64,000 nucleotides of DNA from Pseudomonadota bacterium. GTDB lineage: Bacteria > Pseudomonadota > Gammaproteobacteria > Steroidobacterales > Steroidobacteraceae. Below, piece by piece: positions 15,817 to 24,791 of this stretch. The DNA lies in contig JADJOO010000007.1 in NCBI GenBank assembly GCA_016713725.1, positions 62,001 through 126,000 on the forward strand. The letters run 5' to 3'. The translations under genes and the position numbers were made by a program. The notes beneath the pieces are model-generated. The model saw only the letters and a program-made list of their open reading frames with translations, searched no databases and was not told the DNA's origin. Within the stretch, counting starts at the first letter, position 1. The number at the start of each line of letters is the position of its first letter.

Positions 15817-16407
15817 ATGACCGAAGAAGTCGATACGGGCAGGCGCCATTTCCTGACCGTCGCCACAGTCGCGACCGGCGCCGTGGGCGCTGCGTTCGTC
15901 GCCGTACCGTTCCTGGCCTCCTGGAAACCCAGTGCTCGCGCCAAAGCCATGGGCGCGCCGGTCGAAGTGGACATCAGCAAACTCGAGCCGGGCGCGATGC
16001 TCAAGGTCGAATGGCGCGGCAAGGCTGTATTCATCGTGCACCGCACGCCACAGATGCTGGCCCAGCTCGAAGGCGTCGTCGGCGAGCTGCGCGACCCCGA
16101 ATCGGCGGAGTCCGACCAGCCCGAATTTGCCAGGAGTGCTGCGCGCGCGCTGAAGCCCGAATACCTCGTACTCATCGGTGTCTGCACGCACCTCGGCTGT
16201 GCGCCGCTCGACAAGTTCAGCCCTGGCGACGTCACGGTCTCGCCGGACTGGCAGGGCGGCTTCTTCTGCCCCTGCCACGGCTCCAAGTTCGACATTTCGG
16301 GACGCGTGTTCAAGAACGTCCCGGCGCCGACGAACCTCCCCGTCCCGCCGTACCAGTTCGTGACCGATACCCGCATCCTGATCGGCGCTGAGAAGGGGAA
16401 CGCGTGA
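15817..16407 (+). CDS. petA: Ubiquinol-cytochrome c reductase Rieske iron-sulfur subunit
   Basis: Rieske 2Fe-2S subunit of the cytochrome bc1 complex, 196 residues. A Tat-type N-terminus (TGRRHFLTVATVATGAVGAAF) acts as membrane anchor; the cluster is bound by CTHLGC and CPCHGS in the C-terminal domain. The ATG at 15817 has a GGAGAG ribosome binding site, which fixes the start even though the upstream poly-G block is unreliable. Its stop overlaps the petB start (TGATG). Confidence 0.96.
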   Translation: MTEEVDTGRRHFLTVATVATGAVGAAFVAVPFLASWKPSARAKAMGAPVEVDISKLEPGAMLKVEWRGKAVFIVHRTPQMLAQLEGVVGELRDPESAESDQPEFARSAARALKPEYLVLIGVCTHLGCAPLDKFSPGDVTVSPDWQGGFFCPCHGSKFDISGRVFKNVPAPTNLPVPPYQFVTDTRILIGAEKGNA

Positions 16408-17681
16408 TGAGCAGCAGCAACGCGGCCGACAAGGCGGCCACGAAATCCGGTGACGGCAAGCTGTCCGGCCTGACGACGTGGATCGACGAGCGTTTCCCGC
16501 TGACGGCCCTGTGGAAGTCGCAGGTGGCCGAGTACTACGCGCCCAAGAACATGAACTTCTGGTACTACTTCGGCTCGCTCGCCCTGGTCGTGCTGGTGAT
16601 CCAGATCCTCTCGGGCCTCTTCCTGACGATGAACTACAAGCCGTCGTCCGCCGACGCCTTCGGTTCGGTCGAGTACATCATGCGCGACGTGGAGTGGGGC
16701 TGGTTGATCCGCTACATCCACTCGACTGGCGCCTCCGCGTTCTTCATCGTCGTCTACCTGCACATGTTCCGCGCGCTGCTGTACGGGTCATACCAGAAGC
16801 CGCGCGAGCTGCTGTGGATCTTCGGCATGCTGATCTACTTCGCGCTGATGGCCGAAGGCTTCTTCGGCTACCTCCTCCCCTGGGGCAACATGTCCTACTG
16901 GGGCGCACAGGTGATCGTGTCGCTGTTTGGCGCCATCCCGGTGGTCGGTGATTCGCTCACGGAATGGATCCGCGGCGATTTCTACATCTCCGACGTCACG
17001 CTGAACCGCTTCTTCGCGCTGCACGTGGTCGCGATCCCGTTCGCGCTCGTCTTCCTCGTGATCGCGCACCTGATGGCGCTGCACGAAGTGGGCTCGAACA
17101 ACCCGGACGGCGTCGAGATCAAGAAGGTCAAGGGGCCGGACGGCATCCCGCTCGACGGCATCGCGTTCCACCCGTATTACACGGTCAAGGACATGGTCGG
17201 CCTCGGGGTCTTCCTGATCCTGTTCGCGCTCGTCATCTTCTTCGCGCCGACGATGGGCGGCTACTTCCTCGAGAACGCCAACTTCGATCCGGCGAACTCG
17301 CTGCAGACGCCACCGCACATCGCGCCGGTGTGGTACTTCACGCCGTTCTACGCAATCCTGCGCGCCGTCCCGAGCAAACCGCTCGGTGCTGCGCTGATGG
17401 GCATCGCCGTCGTGCTGTTCGTCTTCCTGCCCTGGCTCGACCGCGGCAAGGTCAAGTCGATCCGCTACCGCGGCCCGCTCTTCAAGTTCTTCCTGTACTC
17501 GTTCGCGATCAGCTTCGTCGCGCTGGGATACCTGGGCCTGCAGGCACCGACACCCGCCTACACGATGGCCGCGCGAGTCTTCACGGTCATCTACTTCGCG
17601 TTCTTCCTGCTGATGCCGTGGTACTCGAGCATCGACAAGACCAAGCCCGTGCCGACGAGGGTCACCTACCATGCGCATTGA
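16407..17681 (+). CDS. petB: Cytochrome b of the bc1 complex
   Basis: Membrane subunit carrying the two b hemes and the Qo and Qi quinone sites; 424 residues with eight expected helices. Heme-ligand helices are visible as YIHSTGASAFFIVVYLHMFR and LHVVAIPFALVFLVIAHLMA; the Qo-site PEWY-like motif is replaced in position by APVWYFTPFYAILRA, giving PVWY rather than PEWY. GYLLPWGNMSYWGAQV is highly conserved. The ATG at 16407 overlaps the petA stop; a GTG one codon earlier is less likely. It overlaps petC by 11 bases. Confidence 0.96.
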   Translation: MSSSNAADKAATKSGDGKLSGLTTWIDERFPLTALWKSQVAEYYAPKNMNFWYYFGSLALVVLVIQILSGLFLTMNYKPSSADAFGSVEYIMRDVEWGWLIRYIHSTGASAFFIVVYLHMFRALLYGSYQKPRELLWIFGMLIYFALMAEGFFGYLLPWGNMSYWGAQVIVSLFGAIPVVGDSLTEWIRGDFYISDVTLNRFFALHVVAIPFALVFLVIAHLMALHEVGSNNPDGVEIKKVKGPDGIPLDGIAFHPYYTVKDMVGLGVFLILFALVIFFAPTMGGYFLENANFDPANSLQTPPHIAPVWYFTPFYAILRAVPSKPLGAALMGIAVVLFVFLPWLDRGKVKSIRYRGPLFKFFLYSFAISFVALGYLGLQAPTPAYTMAARVFTVIYFAFFLLMPWYSSIDKTKPVPTRVTYHAH

Positions 17682-18432
17682 TCGCCACAAGAAGAAGATC
17701 CTCGCGTGCGTCGCGGTGCTGGCCGCGCTGCCTGCCGTCGGCCTGGCGGCGGGTGGCGAAGCCCACGTCGAGAAGGCGAACAACGACATCCACAACCAGG
17801 CGTCGTTGCAGCGCGGCGCGAAGAATTTCGTCAACTACTGCCTGGCGTGCCACTCGGCCAAGTACGTGCGCTACAACCGCATGGCCGCCGACATCGGCCT
17901 CACCGAAAAGCAGCTGACTGAGAACCTGCTCTGGTCCGGCGAGTCGCCGCACTCGACGATGACCAACGGCCTGCACGCCGACGACGGCAAGCAGTGGTTC
18001 GGCGTGGCGCCACCCGACCTGTCGCTGATCGCGCGCAGCAAGGGAACGGACTACGTCTACACGTTCCTGAAGTCGTTCTACGCGGACCCGGCCAAGGGCA
18101 ACGGCGTGAACAACCTGTCGCTGCCTGGTACGGCGATGCCGCACGTGCTGTGGGAACTGCAGGGCACGCAGGAAGCCGTCTGGGAAGGCCACACGGACGC
18201 GCAGGGCAACGTGCAGAAGCACTTCAAGGAATTCAAGCTCGCCAGCCCCGGCAAGCTGACACCCGAGGAATACGACGCGTTCGTTCGTGATACCGTCAAC
18301 TTCCTCGAGTACATCGGTGAGCCGGTGCAGGCCAGGCGCCAGGCGCTCGGCTACTGGGTCATCGCGTTCCTGGTGTTCTTCACGCTGCTCGCGTACGCGC
18401 TCAAGAAGGAATACTGGAAGGACGTGAAGTAA
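17671..18432 (+). CDS. petC: Cytochrome c1 of the bc1 complex
   Basis: Electron acceptor from the Rieske protein. The 253-residue precursor has a signal peptide (KKKILACVAVLAALPAVGLA), the covalent heme site CLACH at residues 57-61, the distal-ligand region GTAMPHVLWELQG, and one C-terminal membrane anchor, YWVIAFLVFFTLLAYAL followed by KKEYWKDVK. It completes the petABC operon. A GC-rich palindrome (GCCGGCCAAGGCCGGC) follows the stop and could end or attenuate the transcript. Confidence 0.96.
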   Translation: MRIDRHKKKILACVAVLAALPAVGLAAGGEAHVEKANNDIHNQASLQRGAKNFVNYCLACHSAKYVRYNRMAADIGLTEKQLTENLLWSGESPHSTMTNGLHADDGKQWFGVAPPDLSLIARSKGTDYVYTFLKSFYADPAKGNGVNNLSLPGTAMPHVLWELQGTQEAVWEGHTDAQGNVQKHFKEFKLASPGKLTPEEYDAFVRDTVNFLEYIGEPVQARRQALGYWVIAFLVFFTLLAYALKKEYWKDVK

Positions 18433-18577
18433 GCCGGCCAAGGCCGGCGCGGTCCCCATCGTCTCCTCCGTGGCGCCTCGTCGAGGCGTCGCGCGGAGCG
18501 GCCGGGGAACTGCAGCCATCGCCGAGCGCGCAGCCTGCCGCGGTGGTTCGTGCTGCTGGACAAGGAGACTCCTCAGC

Positions 18578-19216
18578 ATGATGACGCTCTATTCACGCGC
18601 CGTGGACGCGCGCTGCCACCGTGTGCGACTCGTGCTGGCCGAGAAGGCCCTCGCGACGCGCATCGTCGAAACCGACCTCGTGCGCCCGCCCGAGGACCTG
18701 ATCGACCTCAATCCGTACCAGACCGTGCCGACGCTGGTGGACCGCGACGTCGTGGTCTACGAGCCCAACATCATCTGCGAGTACATCGACGAGCGCTTTC
18801 CGCATCCCTCGATGTCGTCGACGGATCCTGGCGCGCGTGCGCACGCACGGCTCGCGCTGCGCCGCATCGAGCAGGAGTGGTACGCGGTGGCGGACGCGCT
18901 CGAACCGGGTGCGGGCGGCGACCGGCGCGACAAGGAACGTGCGCGCAAGTTGCTGACGGAGAGCATCCTGGCGTCGGAGCCGCTGTTCCGCATGCGGCCC
19001 TGGTTCCTGTCGGACCAGTTTTCCCAGCTCGATGCGGCGGTCGCACCGATCCTATGGCGCCTGTCGCGGTGGGACGTCGATGCGGCGGCGATCACGGCGG
19101 CTGCTCCTGCCGTCGACAAGTACGCGACCAAGGTCTTTGCCCGCCCGGCCTTCCAGCGCAGCCTGAGCGACGCGGAACGCGACATGCGCAACCCGCCTTC
19201 GTCCTCGCGTCGCTGA
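18578..19216 (+). CDS. sspA: Stringent starvation protein A
   Basis: GST-fold protein that binds RNA polymerase and affects stationary-phase and stress transcription. The 212-residue product keeps the typical segment NPYQTVPTLVDRDVVVYEPN followed by IICEYIDERFPHP, and lacks a catalytic GST cysteine or serine. I start at the ATG at 18578 (MMTLYSRAVDARCHRVRLVL), preceded by AAGGAG at 18562-18567; the frame stays open upstream but reads as arginine-rich non-coding sequence. It follows petC after 145 bases, the common gammaproteobacterial order. Confidence 0.93.
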   Translation: MMTLYSRAVDARCHRVRLVLAEKALATRIVETDLVRPPEDLIDLNPYQTVPTLVDRDVVVYEPNIICEYIDERFPHPSMSSTDPGARAHARLALRRIEQEWYAVADALEPGAGGDRRDKERARKLLTESILASEPLFRMRPWFLSDQFSQLDAAVAPILWRLSRWDVDAAAITAAAPAVDKYATKVFARPAFQRSLSDAERDMRNPPSSSRR

Positions 19217-19321
19217 TGCCGGGCGACCCTTGATCCCGCCCCGCTGTTGCGCGCGGCGCGGCATACTGGCGCCGTGACGACGAGCAGCACACCCCCGGCT
19301 CCTCCTGCGTCCGGCCCACCG

Positions 19322-19759
19322 ATGAAGGCGCGCCGGCCGTACCTGCTGCGCGCCATCCACGAGTGGATCTCCGACAGCCTCTGTACGCCCCATCTGGTCG
19401 TGGACGCGAACGCCGCCGGTGTCGAGGTGCCCCGACAGTACGTCAAGGATGGCAAGATCGTGTTGAACGTGAGCTGGAGCGCGACCGCCAACCTGCGTCT
19501 CGGCAACGAGGACGTGAGTTTCAGCGGGCGTTTCGGCGGCGCCAGCATGTCGGTGCGCGTGCCGATCATCGCAGTGCTTGCAATCTACGCGCGCGAAACC
19601 GGGCAAGGCATGATCTTCGCGGAAGACGACGCGGATCAACCGTCGCAGTCGCCGACCGGCGATACGACAAGCGCACCGGGTTCTCCCGGCGACGATCCGG
19701 GACCGAAGCCAACGTCGCCGGCCGACAGTCGGCGCGCGCGATTCAAGGTCGTCAAATAG
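19322..19759 (+). CDS. sspB: ClpXP protease specificity-enhancing factor SspB
   Basis: Adaptor that delivers ssrA-tagged and other substrates to ClpXP. The N-terminal substrate-binding domain reads RRPYLLRAIHEWISDSLCTP, then VVDANAAGVEVPRQYVKDG, LNVSWSATANLRLGNEDVSF and SVRVPIIAVLAIYARETGQG. A flexible proline- and serine-rich linker leads to RRARFKVVK, close to the ClpX-binding tail consensus. The ATG at 19322 (145 residues) matches where family proteins begin; a GTG at 19274 would add 16 alanine/proline-rich residues. Paired with sspA as usual. Confidence 0.9.
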   Translation: MKARRPYLLRAIHEWISDSLCTPHLVVDANAAGVEVPRQYVKDGKIVLNVSWSATANLRLGNEDVSFSGRFGGASMSVRVPIIAVLAIYARETGQGMIFAEDDADQPSQSPTGDTTSAPGSPGDDPGPKPTSPADSRRARFKVVK

Positions 19760-19768
19760 CTGCGGCTG

Positions 19769-20275
19769 TCAGGCGCGGAGCCCGGGCTTCCGCCGCGCTC
19801 GCGCCGAAGCATGAGACGAGGCGCTGGCCGGTGCGTGCGGCGCGGGCCGTGGCCGCCAGCGCTCGAGCAACTCGTGTTCCTGCTCCGTGAACGCGCTCCG
19901 CCTCGAGAACGTACTCGAGGAAGCGTACGCCGGCTGCAGCGAGCGGCTCGACGTCGACGTCGTTCTCGGTGCCGAACGTGCTGAGCTCCGCAACGAGGAA
20001 CTCGATCTCACGCGCCCGCCGCCGGCGCAGCAACTCATCCCAGTCGCGCATCATCACGCGCACGACGATGCGCGGGTAGTCGGCGACAAACCGGGCGAGC
20101 GCGTCGGCCAGCATGGATTGGGCGGGAAACGGGCCGCCACCGACGTGCAGGTGACCGCTCTGCAAGCCCCGTTCGTTCACCATGTCCCGGTCGAGGTCGT
20201 CGGTGAGCTGTGCGATCTGGCAGATCCGAGCGACAAAGACGCGGCCGCTGTCCGTAGGCTCGACGCCACTCGCCG
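19769..20275 (-). pseudogene. LysR-type regulator, effector-domain fragment (broken)
   Basis: The minus strand from about 20275 reads GVEPTDSGRVFVARICQIAQ, then LQSGHLHVGGGPFPAQSMLA, DALARFVADYPRIVVRVMMR and REIEFLVAELSTF. This is the linker and first half of a LysR-type substrate-binding domain. The helix-turn-helix half is absent: upstream lies a G/C block. Downstream, RFLEYVLEAER breaks off and a plausible continuation (AFTEQEHELLERWRP) is in another frame near 19895, ending at 19769. Either the gene is decayed or the assembly is faulty on both sides; the second is more likely given the block. Its targets are unknown. Confidence 0.55.
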
Positions 20276-20455
20276 TCCCCGCGCCGGGCCCCCGCCCCCG
20301 GGGAAGGGCCCCCGGGCCGCCGGCCCCCCGCCCCCCCACGAGGCCCCAAAAAACCCCGCCCCCCGGGGCCCCGCCGGCGGCCCCGCCGCCGGGGGCCCCG
20401 GCGGGGCCCCGGCCGGCGCGGCCGGGCCGGCGGCGGGCCCGCCCCGGGGGGGGCG
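20276..20455. other. G/C-only low-quality block joining two unrelated gene pieces
   Basis: About 180 bases almost free of A and T, with runs such as CCCCCGCCCCCGG and GGGGGGGG. To its left is a minus-strand LysR fragment and to its right the 3' end of a plus-strand DUF3604 gene, neither of which continues through it. This looks like a low-quality or wrongly bridged gap, not natural DNA. Confidence 0.7.
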
Positions 20456-20458
20456 GAC

Positions 20459-20554
20459 GAACAGGTGCGCTTCGGCGTGAAGATAATCGAAGACGTCCCG
20501 ATGAAGCAGCAGGAACGCGCGTGGACGTCGCCGATCTGGTATTCACCGACCTGA
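20459..20554 (+). CDS. DUF3604 protein, C-terminal end (partial)
   Basis: An open frame emerges from the G/C block and reads EQVRFGVKIIEDVPMKQQ followed by ERAWTSPIWYSPT and a TGA at 20552-20554. The end resembles the carboxy terminus of DUF3604 family proteins (ERA-(W/Y)-(T/S)SPIWY). The composition is natural and the antisense frames are arginine/serine-rich, so this is probably real coding sequence. Everything upstream is lost in the block. The function of the family is not established. Confidence 0.55.
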   Translation, partial: EQVRFGVKIIEDVPMKQQERAWTSPIWYSPT

Positions 20555-20596
20555 GTCGGTCCATCCGGGTGATGAGACGCCTGCTGCGCGGCACGG

Positions 20597-21007
20597 CTAG
20601 CAAAGCACGAACGCATTGCGAATCCACGTGACGACCGGATCGCCGCCTGGTTCCGGCGACGGATCGATCGCGACCACGTCGAAGCGCGCGCGGAGGCGCC
20701 GCAGTTCGCGGCGCATCAGCAGCAGATGACGGGCCGCGAGCGAGCAGCGACGCTGTTTGTCGAAGCCGACGGTCGCCGCCGCCTGGCCGTATTCACGGCG
20801 TGAGCGCGACCGCACCTCGACCAGCACCAGCACCTGTGACTCCGGGTCGAGCATGACGAGATCGATCTCGCCCGCGCGGCAGCGATAGTTGCGCGTGAGC
20901 AGTACGAGGCCCGCAGTTTCGAGATACCTCAACGCGCGTGACTCGGCGGCCCGGCCGATCTCGGTCGTCGTCGTTGCGGTCGACGTCGGGTCGGGCGATC
21001 GAGCCAT
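20597..21007 (-). CDS. yraN: UPF0102 protein YraN, endonuclease-fold
   Basis: A 136-residue protein of the YraN family, which has a restriction-endonuclease-like fold with unknown substrate. The active-site pattern is visible: GRAAESRALRYLETAGLVLL, NYRCRAGEIDLVMLD and LVLVEVRSRSR (E-D-ExR in place of the usual ExK). The gene follows lpoA in the same direction, as yraM-yraN do in enterobacteria, and rsmI is divergent. The start at 21007 is fixed by MARSPDPT, though the conserved part begins only at EIGRAAES. Confidence 0.9.
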   Translation of the reverse strand: MARSPDPTSTATTTTEIGRAAESRALRYLETAGLVLLTRNYRCRAGEIDLVMLDPESQVLVLVEVRSRSRREYGQAAATVGFDKQRRCSLAARHLLLMRRELRRLRARFDVVAIDPSPEPGGDPVVTWIRNAFVLC

Positions 21008-21055
21008 CGGGCACCCCTGACGCCGTTGCGGTGACGGCGGGCTACTCGTTCTCGC

Positions 21056-23005
21056 CTATTGCGGCGGTGGTGTGCTTGCCGAATTTTCCGCGGGAGTGTC
21101 GCGAAATACCGCTGCCGTCGAACCGGCGGCCTGCGGCTTGCCCGATTCAATACGGGCAAACTGCAGGCTGCGCCGGACGTGGCCGTCCGCGCGATCGAGT
21201 TCCAGCAGCCCGGTCAAGCCGTCGACGCCGGCTGCGACGCCGCCGGAACTGCCAAGCTGCTGCGCGAGTCGGAATGCGTCGTAACCGAACGCGAAGAGAC
21301 GCAGCCGACCCCGCGACAGTGCCGACCAGTCGCCCTGCACTGCGTCCCAGAGTTCCGGTGCGCCCTGGCCACCGAACAACAGCCACGGCATTTCTGGAAA
21401 CACCAGGCCGTCCATGTCGGCAGCCGCGCGCACGCTGGGATCCCAGGCATCCGAGGTTGCGTAGAGCGGCAGGTCATAGGTCATCTGGAAGCGGAGTTGC
21501 GGCCTGATTGCCCGCGCCGCCTGCGGTGTCGCCGCGACGAAGGCAAACTGCGGTCCCGCAGCCTGTTCGGCCACCGGGTTGCGCGGCGGCAGCGGCTGGT
21601 TCGGATTCGAGCTGCGATCGCCGGCGCCGCCGTAACGGCCGAGAGCTGCCCGCAAAGGCCCGGAAAAGTCCCTGGCGCCCGCGGCGTAAAACTCCGACGA
21701 CATCAGCGTGACGCTGCCGGTTGCCTGCAATTCTTCCACGAAGGCGTCGCGCACGCGCTGGCCCCACGCGTTGTCCGGGAACAGCGCGACACCACGCACC
21801 CAGCCGTCGTCCGCGATCCGTCGCGCCACGGCGCGCGCTTCCTGCTCGGGGTCGAGCGCGAACTGGTACAGGAAGGCCGGCGCGGTCATTCCCGGCGTCA
21901 TGGCAGCGGAATTCAGCGCGAGCGTCGGGACGGGCAGTCCCGCCGTCTGCGACGCAATGACGGCCGTGATCTCCTCCTTGGTCAGCGGTCCGACGACCAT
22001 CCGGGCGCCGTCTGCGATCGCACGCTGGTACACAGCGGCGGCGCCCGGCGCGGCAGTGTCGTACATCACGATGCGCGGCCGCGTGTCGGCGGACGACGAG
22101 GCGAACCAGGCCGCTGCGAAGCCATCGCGCACCGCGCTGCCGGCCGACTGCTGCTTGCCGGAAAGCGGCAACAGCAGGGCGATGCTAGTCGAGGGTCCGC
22201 CGCCGATGATCTCGAAGCCCGGTTGAGCCGGAACCTGGCCCGCATCAGGCAGGAAAGCCGTGCCCGGGTGTCCGGGATGCTGTGCCATCCACGCAGCAAC
22301 GGTCGCCGCCTGTGCCGCATCGTTGCTGCCTGCTGTCACGATCGCCGGCAACTCGAGCCAGCCGCGCTCGCGCTCCGACACCCCGGCAGCAGTGACGGGG
22401 CCTGGCGGACGTTGCAGCAGATAGTCAAACAGGAGGCGGTCGTTGTCGGCCCGTGCTGTCGGCGAAGCGACCAGCGCAGCACGTTCTTCGAACGTGCGCA
22501 CGCCACCGAGTGCATCGCCCGTCGCGAACTCGGCATGTCCTCGCAACGCGAGCAGTTCCGGCGCCGATTCCGTCGGCCAGGGTTGCGGCAAAGTCTGCAA
22601 AATCCCAAGGGCACGGGCTGCCTCGCCACGTGCGAGCGCGATACGCGCGGCGACCTCGGCCTGCAATACGCGTTCGTCGTCGCTCTTGACGCGGCTTCGG
22701 GCCTTGTCGAGCAGGCGCTGAGCGTCCTTCACGTCGCCACCGATGACGTACTCGCGCGCGGCAAGCAGCGCGGTGGCGGCATCCCAGTTCATGAAGCCGC
22801 GGCGTGCGAGTTGCTCGTAGCGGCCGGCAGCCTCCAGGTGCTTGCCGTCGCGTGCAAGTGCGTCCGCCTGGGCCAGGGTCGGCGCGGTCTGCTGGGCGTG
22901 CGCAATCGGTGCGATGCAAGCACACAGGATGAACGACGACGCGATCCAGGCGGCCCAGTGGCCCCTTCGACGAGCTTGCCCGCTTCGAGGCGATACGTGC
23001 AGCAT
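21056..23005 (-). CDS. lpoA: Penicillin-binding protein activator LpoA-like lipoprotein
   Basis: A 649-residue outer-membrane lipoprotein of the LppC/LpoA family that activates PBP1A from outside the wall. The signal region WAAWIASSFILCACIAPIAH offers a possible lipobox L-C-A-C; a TPR-like N-domain follows (LARDGKHLEAAGRYEQLARR, AREYVIGGDVKDAQRLLDKA), then a periplasmic-binding-protein-like C-domain (SIALLLPLSGKQQSAGSAVR, MVVGPLTKEEITAVIAS). Start ATG at 23005 with AGGAA upstream. It is divergent from rsmI, with only 22 bases between the starts. Confidence 0.9.
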   Translation of the reverse strand: MLHVSPRSGQARRRGHWAAWIASSFILCACIAPIAHAQQTAPTLAQADALARDGKHLEAAGRYEQLARRGFMNWDAATALLAAREYVIGGDVKDAQRLLDKARSRVKSDDERVLQAEVAARIALARGEAARALGILQTLPQPWPTESAPELLALRGHAEFATGDALGGVRTFEERAALVASPTARADNDRLLFDYLLQRPPGPVTAAGVSERERGWLELPAIVTAGSNDAAQAATVAAWMAQHPGHPGTAFLPDAGQVPAQPGFEIIGGGPSTSIALLLPLSGKQQSAGSAVRDGFAAAWFASSSADTRPRIVMYDTAAPGAAAVYQRAIADGARMVVGPLTKEEITAVIASQTAGLPVPTLALNSAAMTPGMTAPAFLYQFALDPEQEARAVARRIADDGWVRGVALFPDNAWGQRVRDAFVEELQATGSVTLMSSEFYAAGARDFSGPLRAALGRYGGAGDRSSNPNQPLPPRNPVAEQAAGPQFAFVAATPQAARAIRPQLRFQMTYDLPLYATSDAWDPSVRAAADMDGLVFPEMPWLLFGGQGAPELWDAVQGDWSALSRGRLRLFAFGYDAFRLAQQLGSSGGVAAGVDGLTGLLELDRADGHVRRSLQFARIESGKPQAAGSTAAVFRDTPAENSASTPPPQ

Positions 23006-23027
23006 GCGAGATTCCTGGGAGGTGCGC

Positions 23028-23930
23028 GTGACCGATGCTGCGACGGATTCTACGGGGCGGAAGCCGGCTGGCGCACTGTTCGTCGTGGCCACCCCCATCG
23101 GCAACCTCGAGGACCTGAGTCCGCGCGCCGCCGCGTGCCTGCGTGACGCTGACCTGTTGCTTGCCGAGGACACCCGGCACACGCGCACGTTGCTCGAAGC
23201 CTGCGGTATCGCGCGCCCTGCCGGTGCGATCGCATCGCTGCACGAGCACAACGAACGCGAACGCGTGCCGGCGCTGGTGTCGCGCCTGCAGGCCGGTGCA
23301 CGCATCGCGTTGGTCACCGACGCGGGTACGCCCCTGATGAGCGATCCAGGGTCGCTGCTGGTGGCCGCGGCTGGGCGTGCGGGCGTCGAAGTCGTCTCGC
23401 TCCCCGGTCCTTGTGCAGCGATTGCAGCGCTGTCGATTGCAGGCCTCGCCACCGATCGTTTCGTGTTCGAAGGATTCCTGCCCGCCAAAGCCGCGGCGCG
23501 GCGTGCGGCGCTCGGGACCCTGGCGCACGAGACGCGCACGCTCGTTTTCTACGAAGCACCACACAGACTCGAGGCGACGCTGCAGGACCTGGCGACGGTG
23601 TTTGGCGCGGGGCGCGAAGCGGCCGTGGCGCGTGAGATCACCAAGCGGTTCGAACACGTTTACCGCGGTACGCTGGCTGTGCTGGCGCAACAGGTCGCGT
23701 CGGATCCCAACATGGCGCGAGGCGAAATCGTGCTGGTCGTGGCGGGTGCGCCTTCGAGCGACGATGACGCTGCGGATGCGCTGGCCGCGTCAAGCACTCT
23801 GAAAGTGCTGTTGCAGGAATTGCCGGTGTCGCAGGCTGCTCGTATCGCAGCGCAGCTCACCGGCCGCAGTCGCAAGGAACTCTATGACCGCGCGCTCGCG
23901 CTGCAGCAAGGGGCGAGGACTAGTGAGTAG
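23028..23930 (+). CDS. rsmI: 16S rRNA (cytidine(1402)-2'-O)-methyltransferase
   Basis: Methylates the ribose of C1402 in the ribosomal P site. The 300-residue protein has the tetrapyrrole methylase fold: LFVVATPIGNLEDLSPRAA, LLLAEDTRHTRTLLEACGI, VTDAGTPLMSDPGSLLV, LPGPCAAIAALSIAGL and FYEAPHRLEATLQDL. I prefer the GTG at 23028 because GGGAGG (23018-23023) precedes it and homology starts soon after; an ATG at 23004 is in frame but overlaps the lpoA start. Its 3' end runs into a G-rich purine stretch. Confidence 0.94.
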   Translation: MTDAATDSTGRKPAGALFVVATPIGNLEDLSPRAAACLRDADLLLAEDTRHTRTLLEACGIARPAGAIASLHEHNERERVPALVSRLQAGARIALVTDAGTPLMSDPGSLLVAAAGRAGVEVVSLPGPCAAIAALSIAGLATDRFVFEGFLPAKAAARRAALGTLAHETRTLVFYEAPHRLEATLQDLATVFGAGREAAVAREITKRFEHVYRGTLAVLAQQVASDPNMARGEIVLVVAGAPSSDDDAADALAASSTLKVLLQELPVSQAARIAAQLTGRSRKELYDRALALQQGARTSE

Positions 23931-23987
23931 CGAGAGTGGGGATAGGAATAGTGAAAAGGAGAAGTGAAAAGTGAATAGGAAAAGGGA

Positions 23988-24003
23988 AGAGGGGGGGGGG
24001 GCG
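23988..24003. other. Short poly-G block upstream of rnpB
   Basis: A run of G interrupted by one C, placed between purine-rich repeats (GAAAAGGAGAAGTGAAAAG... from 23950) and the rnpB -10 region. It resembles the two longer G/C blocks and could be a base-calling fault. The rnpB -35 box would be expected here and is not recognisable. Confidence 0.45.
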
Positions 24004-24027
24004 GCCGGGCACACACACCACCACCCC

Positions 24028-24033
24028 TATACT
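24028..24033 (+). promoter_or_regulatory. rnpB -10 box
   Basis: TATACT seven bases before the first pairing bases of RNase P RNA (GGGAGTCGGCC from 24040). Position and sequence fit a sigma-70 -10 element. The -35 region falls in the doubtful poly-G stretch. Confidence 0.5.
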
Positions 24034-24035
24034 TG

Positions 24036-24425
<390 letters not shown>

Positions 24426-24750
24426 TTTGCGCCAGGTCGGCCCACCTCGGGCCTGACAACCCACTTCGTCCCACCGGCTCGTCCACCCGGCGGGTCGGGC
24501 AGCGTTGGGTTTCAGCCACGTTCTCCCACAAAAGCGCGCAGCGTGGGCGCGTCGCAACCGCGCAGCCGCCGCCGAATCGCACCAAAGCGATGGCGTTGGG
24601 TGCGATTTCCCACGCCCACCCAATCCTGACCTTTGGTTCAGAAACATTCGCTAAGTACATGATTGTTTTAGCAAAGCAAAATCGCGTTTCGCCGCGCTGG
24701 ACCGTCTCCAAGCTAAGTCACTGTCAGTGCTGGGAAAATTTTGTTGCGAA
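24426..24750. other. Non-coding gap between rnpB and the mraZ promoter
   Basis: No gene seen. It contains an imperfect inverted pair (GAATCGCACCAAAGCGATGG and GTTGGGTGCGATTTCCC near 24570-24612) and, from about 24640 to 24745, a stretch clearly richer in A and T than its surroundings (TGATTGTTTTAGCAAAGCAAAATC). AT-rich upstream DNA fits a strong promoter or UP-element region for the dcw cluster. Confidence 0.4.
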
Positions 24751-24753
24751 CCG

Positions 24754-24783
24754 TTGACGCTGGCAGCGCCCCGCCCCTATAGT
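24754..24783 (+). promoter_or_regulatory. mraZ / dcw cluster promoter
   Basis: TTGACG (24754-24759) and TATAGT (24778-24783) with an 18-base spacer, a good sigma-70 promoter. It lies just upstream of the MraZ boxes and is the obvious start for transcription of the cluster from mraZ to ftsZ. Confidence 0.7.
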
Positions 24784-24791
24784 GGCGGCGA

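Noticed and set aside
18433..18460. GC-rich palindrome after petC as a rho-independent terminator
   Set aside because: The stem is short and no T-run follows; listed only as a comment under petC.
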